Assembly: GCA_030285985.1 (NCBI GenBank)
Contig: CP127384.1
Span: forward strand, 2,158,501-2,222,500
Length of the DNA: 64,000 nucleotides
DNA from: Aquidulcibacter paucihalophilus
GTDB taxonomy: Bacteria; Pseudomonadota; Alphaproteobacteria; Caulobacterales; Caulobacteraceae
Reading direction: 5' to 3'
The notes beneath the pieces are model-generated. The model saw only the letters and a list, made by a program, of their open reading frames with translations, had not been told where the DNA came from and searched no databases. Positions 61,889-64,000 of this stretch are shown one piece after another. How positions within the stretch are numbered: position 1 is the first letter of the stretch; each line of letters begins with the position of its first letter. Position numbers and translations under genes: made by a program.

Positions 61889-62605
61889 TCAACGCCCCAG
61901 ATTGACGAAGGTGGTGACCCTCTGCCCTTCGACCGGTCGGCCGGAGGCGGTCATCGGCGGGCGATAACGGAAAAAGGCGGTCGCCCGCAGCGCCTGCTCG
62001 CCGAAACCGAAGCCGCGCGGGCTTTCCTCGATGATGCGGCAGTCGTCCAGGCGCTGATCGATGCGGATGACGCAATTGACCACGACCCGGCCCGGCGGGC
62101 GGCGCACACCGCGGACCCGCGGCGGCGCGACCGACTGGATCTCGGCCGAGGTGGCCGGGCGCAGGATCATCGGTCCGGTTCCGCCTGAACCCGGTCCGTC
62201 CCCGTCGCCCTCGCCTGTGCCGCTGCCGGTGCCCGTACCGCCCTGCCCCATGCCCGGCGTCGGGCCGGCGACCGCAGCCACGCCGACGACCAGCGCCGGC
62301 TCGGGGGCCTGAACGGGCGGCGCAGGCAGCTCACGTGCCTTGTCCGCCGGTCTGGGCGTCACGTGGATGCGTGAGGGGGCCGCCGGCGCGCCCCCGCCCT
62401 GCGTCATCGCAGGGGCTGCGGGCGGTGGCGGTGGCGGTGGCCGGAACAGGAAGACGCTGATCGGGGGCGCTGGATCGGGCAGCGGGACCGGCGCGTCGGC
62501 GCGGGCCATGATGCTGAACACGCCCAGATGCGCCGCGGTGACGCCCACGACGAAGCCCAGCTTGCGCAGCCGGTCCCTGGTCAACAGTGGAGCTTTAGAA
62601 GTCAC
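61889..62605 (-). CDS. TonB-like protein encoded between adk and rpsM
   Basis: 238 residues. One N-terminal helix (LGFVVGVTAAHLGVFSIM), a Pro-rich stretch (FRPPPPPPPAAPAM), a Gly-rich, charged middle (GTGTGSGTGEGDGDGPGSGG) and a TonB C-terminal domain (RVVVNCVIRIDQRLDDCRII, EESPRGFGFGEQALRATAFF). It sits inside the conserved secY-adk-rpsM-rpsK-rpoA-rplQ string, on the same strand. Co-transcription with ribosomal genes or its own promoter cannot be told apart. Confidence 0.85.
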   Translation of the reverse strand: MTSKAPLLTRDRLRKLGFVVGVTAAHLGVFSIMARADAPVPLPDPAPPISVFLFRPPPPPPPAAPAMTQGGGAPAAPSRIHVTPRPADKARELPAPPVQAPEPALVVGVAAVAGPTPGMGQGGTGTGSGTGEGDGDGPGSGGTGPMILRPATSAEIQSVAPPRVRGVRRPPGRVVVNCVIRIDQRLDDCRIIEESPRGFGFGEQALRATAFFRYRPPMTASGRPVEGQRVTTFVNLGR

Positions 62606-62663
62606 GGGCCGATCCTATCACGCACGACTGAACGCGCGGGACACCGGATCGGTCAGGTCAGGT

Positions 62664-63236
62664 TCAGGCGGCCGGGCCGTCCAGCACCGCGTCGATGGCG
62701 GCGGCGACGGTGGCGATGGCCCCCATGCCGTCGATCTCGCTGAGCAGGCCCTTGTCGGCATAGTAGGGCAGCAGCGGCGCGGTGTTGCGGTTGTAGGCGT
62801 CGAGCCGGACCTTGAAGCTCTCCGGATTGTCGTCCGGGCGGCCCTGGTCGGCGAAGCGGACGGCGACCCGATCCAGCAGGGCGGCGTCATCGACCTTGAG
62901 CCGGATCACATGGTCGATCTGCTTGCCCAGCTTGGCCAGCATGGCGTCGAGGGCCACAGCCTGGGCCACGGTGCGCGGGAAGCCGTCGAAGATGGCCCCG
63001 CCGGCGTCCCCGGCCTCTTTCAGCCGGGCTTCGATCAGGGCGATGACGATGGCGTCGGACACCAGTTCGCCACGCGACATGATGGCCTGGCACTCACGCC
63101 CGAGCTCGGAGCCCGAGGCGATGGCCTCGCGCAGCATGTCGCCGGTCGAAAGCTGGACCATGCCGCGAGCCTCGACCAGACGCTTGGCCTGGGTGCCCTT
63201 GCCCGCCGCCGGCGGTCCGAACAGGATCAGGTTCAT
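62664..63236 (-). CDS. adk: Adenylate kinase
   Basis: 190 residues: P-loop GPPAAGKGTQAKRLV, LSTGDMLREAIASGSELGRE, FPRTVAQAVAL, and a short LID (RFADQGRPDDNPESFKVRLD) without the long zinc-binding loop; hence the compact form. AMP + ATP to 2 ADP. Placed after secY as in most bacteria. Confidence 0.97.
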   Translation of the reverse strand: MNLILFGPPAAGKGTQAKRLVEARGMVQLSTGDMLREAIASGSELGRECQAIMSRGELVSDAIVIALIEARLKEAGDAGGAIFDGFPRTVAQAVALDAMLAKLGKQIDHVIRLKVDDAALLDRVAVRFADQGRPDDNPESFKVRLDAYNRNTAPLLPYYADKGLLSEIDGMGAIATVAAAIDAVLDGPAA

Positions 63237-63258
63237 CGCCGCCCCTCCCCGGCCGGCT

Positions 63259-64000
63259 CTAGCGCCGGGCGGGGGCGGTGACGCCCTTGCCGGAGGGCTT
63301 GCCGCGACCGCGCAGCTTGGCCTTCTTGATCAGGCCTTCGTACTGGTGCGCCAGCAGCTGGGACTGGATCTGCGCCACGGTGTCCATGGTCACCGAGACC
63401 ACGATCAGGATCGAGGTGCCGCCGAAGGCGAGGCCCGACCCGAAGTTGGCGATGACCATTTCCGGCAGCAGGCAGACCGCGGTGATGTAGGCGGCACCGA
63501 TCACGGTCAGACGGGTCAGGACATAGTCCAGATATTCCGCCGTCCGCTTGCCCGGACGGATGCCCGGCAGGAAGCCGCCGTATTTCCGCAGGTTCTCGGC
63601 CGTGTCCTCGGGGTTGAAGGTGATCGAGGTGTAGAAGAAGCAGAAGAAGATGATCAGCGCACCGTACAGCAGCATGAAGATCGGCTGGCCGTGCTGCATC
63701 TGGGCGGTCACCAGCGGCAGCCAGTCCATCCAGGACGGCAGGTCCGCATTGGCGGTCATCTGCGCGACCGTGGTCGGCAGCATCAGCAGCGACGAGGCAA
63801 AGATCGGCGGGATGACGCCGGCGGTGTTGACCTTCAGCGGCAGGAACGAACGCTCGCCCCCCGCCATCCGGTTGCCTTCCTGGCGCTTGGGATACTGGAT
63901 CAGGAGCCGACGCTGGGCGCGTTCCATGAAGACGATGAAGACCACGACCGCGATCATCATCACGGAGATGAACAGCAGGGTGAAGGGCGACATCTGACCC
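63259..64000 (-). CDS. secY: Protein translocase subunit SecY, partial
   Basis: Only the C-terminal ~247 residues are inside the window. Segments RAQRRLLIQYPKRQEGNRMA, TAGVIPPIFASSLLMLPTTV, FFCFFYTSITFNPEDTAENL, KYGGFLPGIRPGKRTAEYLD and ALVVVSVTMDT-like ILIVVSVTMDTVAQIQSQLL are typical of helices 7-10 and the cytoplasmic loops. Forms the SecYEG channel. Confidence 0.95.
   Translation of the reverse strand, partial: GQMSPFTLLFISVMMIAVVVFIVFMERAQRRLLIQYPKRQEGNRMAGGERSFLPLKVNTAGVIPPIFASSLLMLPTTVAQMTANADLPSWMDWLPLVTAQMQHGQPIFMLLYGALIIFFCFFYTSITFNPEDTAENLRKYGGFLPGIRPGKRTAEYLDYVLTRLTVIGAAYITAVCLLPEMVIANFGSGLAFGGTSILIVVSVTMDTVAQIQSQLLAHQYEGLIKKAKLRGRGKPSGKGVTAPARR

Overview
The window looks like a chromosomal segment of a high-GC alphaproteobacterium of the Caulobacteraceae, most like Brevundimonas. 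This is inferred from the overall GC-rich coding style, a CC0125/CC1285-type lipoprotein, two DUF2336 proteins, GTP-type PEP carboxykinase, a UPF0335/DUF2312 protein, CtrA-like TTAA-N7-TTAA boxes and the proteins' general appearance. No species call is possible by eye. I see no transposase, integrase, phage gene, CRISPR array or rRNA. The content is mostly core and housekeeping genes with a few accessory cassettes.

Layout. 1-4.4 kb: the end of an NtrC-type activator carrying an in-frame palindromic repeat, a TonB-dependent receptor, a convergent pair (DUF2312 and a small basic protein that appears to start with CTG), and rpmJ with a clear terminator. 4.9-10.5 kb: a BLUF photoreceptor, a lipoprotein MltB-type transglycosylase, a MoxR ATPase without its usual VWA partner, a repeat-bearing lipoprotein, an HD hydrolase and an NrtR-like Nudix regulator. 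10.5-19.7 kb: tRNA-Ser(CGA), a DUF2189 membrane protein, an aldehyde dehydrogenase, the 5-oxoproline cassette (fused 5-oxoprolinase, DUF969, DUF979, DUF2891) and tRNA-Thr(TGT). 19.7-29.1 kb: feoAB behind a Fur-like dyad, a cytochrome c lipoprotein, an RND efflux pair, an outer-membrane-type protein and a class II aldolase. 29.2-33.9 kb: DUF2336, NAD kinase and an Hpt protein facing a second DUF2336 gene and a PleA-like transglycosylase, with CtrA-like boxes before three of them.

34-47.8 kb: TonB, a FAD oxidase, PEP carboxykinase, a DUF938 methyltransferase, a GlcG/HbpS protein, an RluF-like synthase, a repeat-rich gap, a VOC protein, a predicted LMW tyrosine phosphatase with a CTG start that follows pccB, a small regulator/membrane-protein operon with a palindromic operator, an ATP12 chaperone, and an overlapping crcB-rluC-HAD group. 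47.9-58.8 kb: a His-rich membrane protein, a frameshifted lipoprotein, a second RluA-type synthase, two paralogous membrane proteins, VOC proteins, rarA, a Do-like protease, a Tet-type MFS transporter and an ABC exporter. 58.9-64 kb: DUF4180, then the end of the ribosomal-protein cluster (secY, adk, rpsM, rpsK, rpoA, rplQ), with a tonB-like gene between adk and rpsM.

How genes work together. The clearest functional unit is 5-oxoproline uptake and hydrolysis. Others are ferrous iron uptake, RND and ABC export, a regulator with two paralogous membrane proteins under a likely self-repressed promoter, and the transcription/translation/secretion block. The most unusual observations are two genes that seem to need CTG start codons, palindromes built of short tandem units between convergent genes, an intergenic-type repeat read through in frame, and the tonB-like insertion in the ribosomal cluster.
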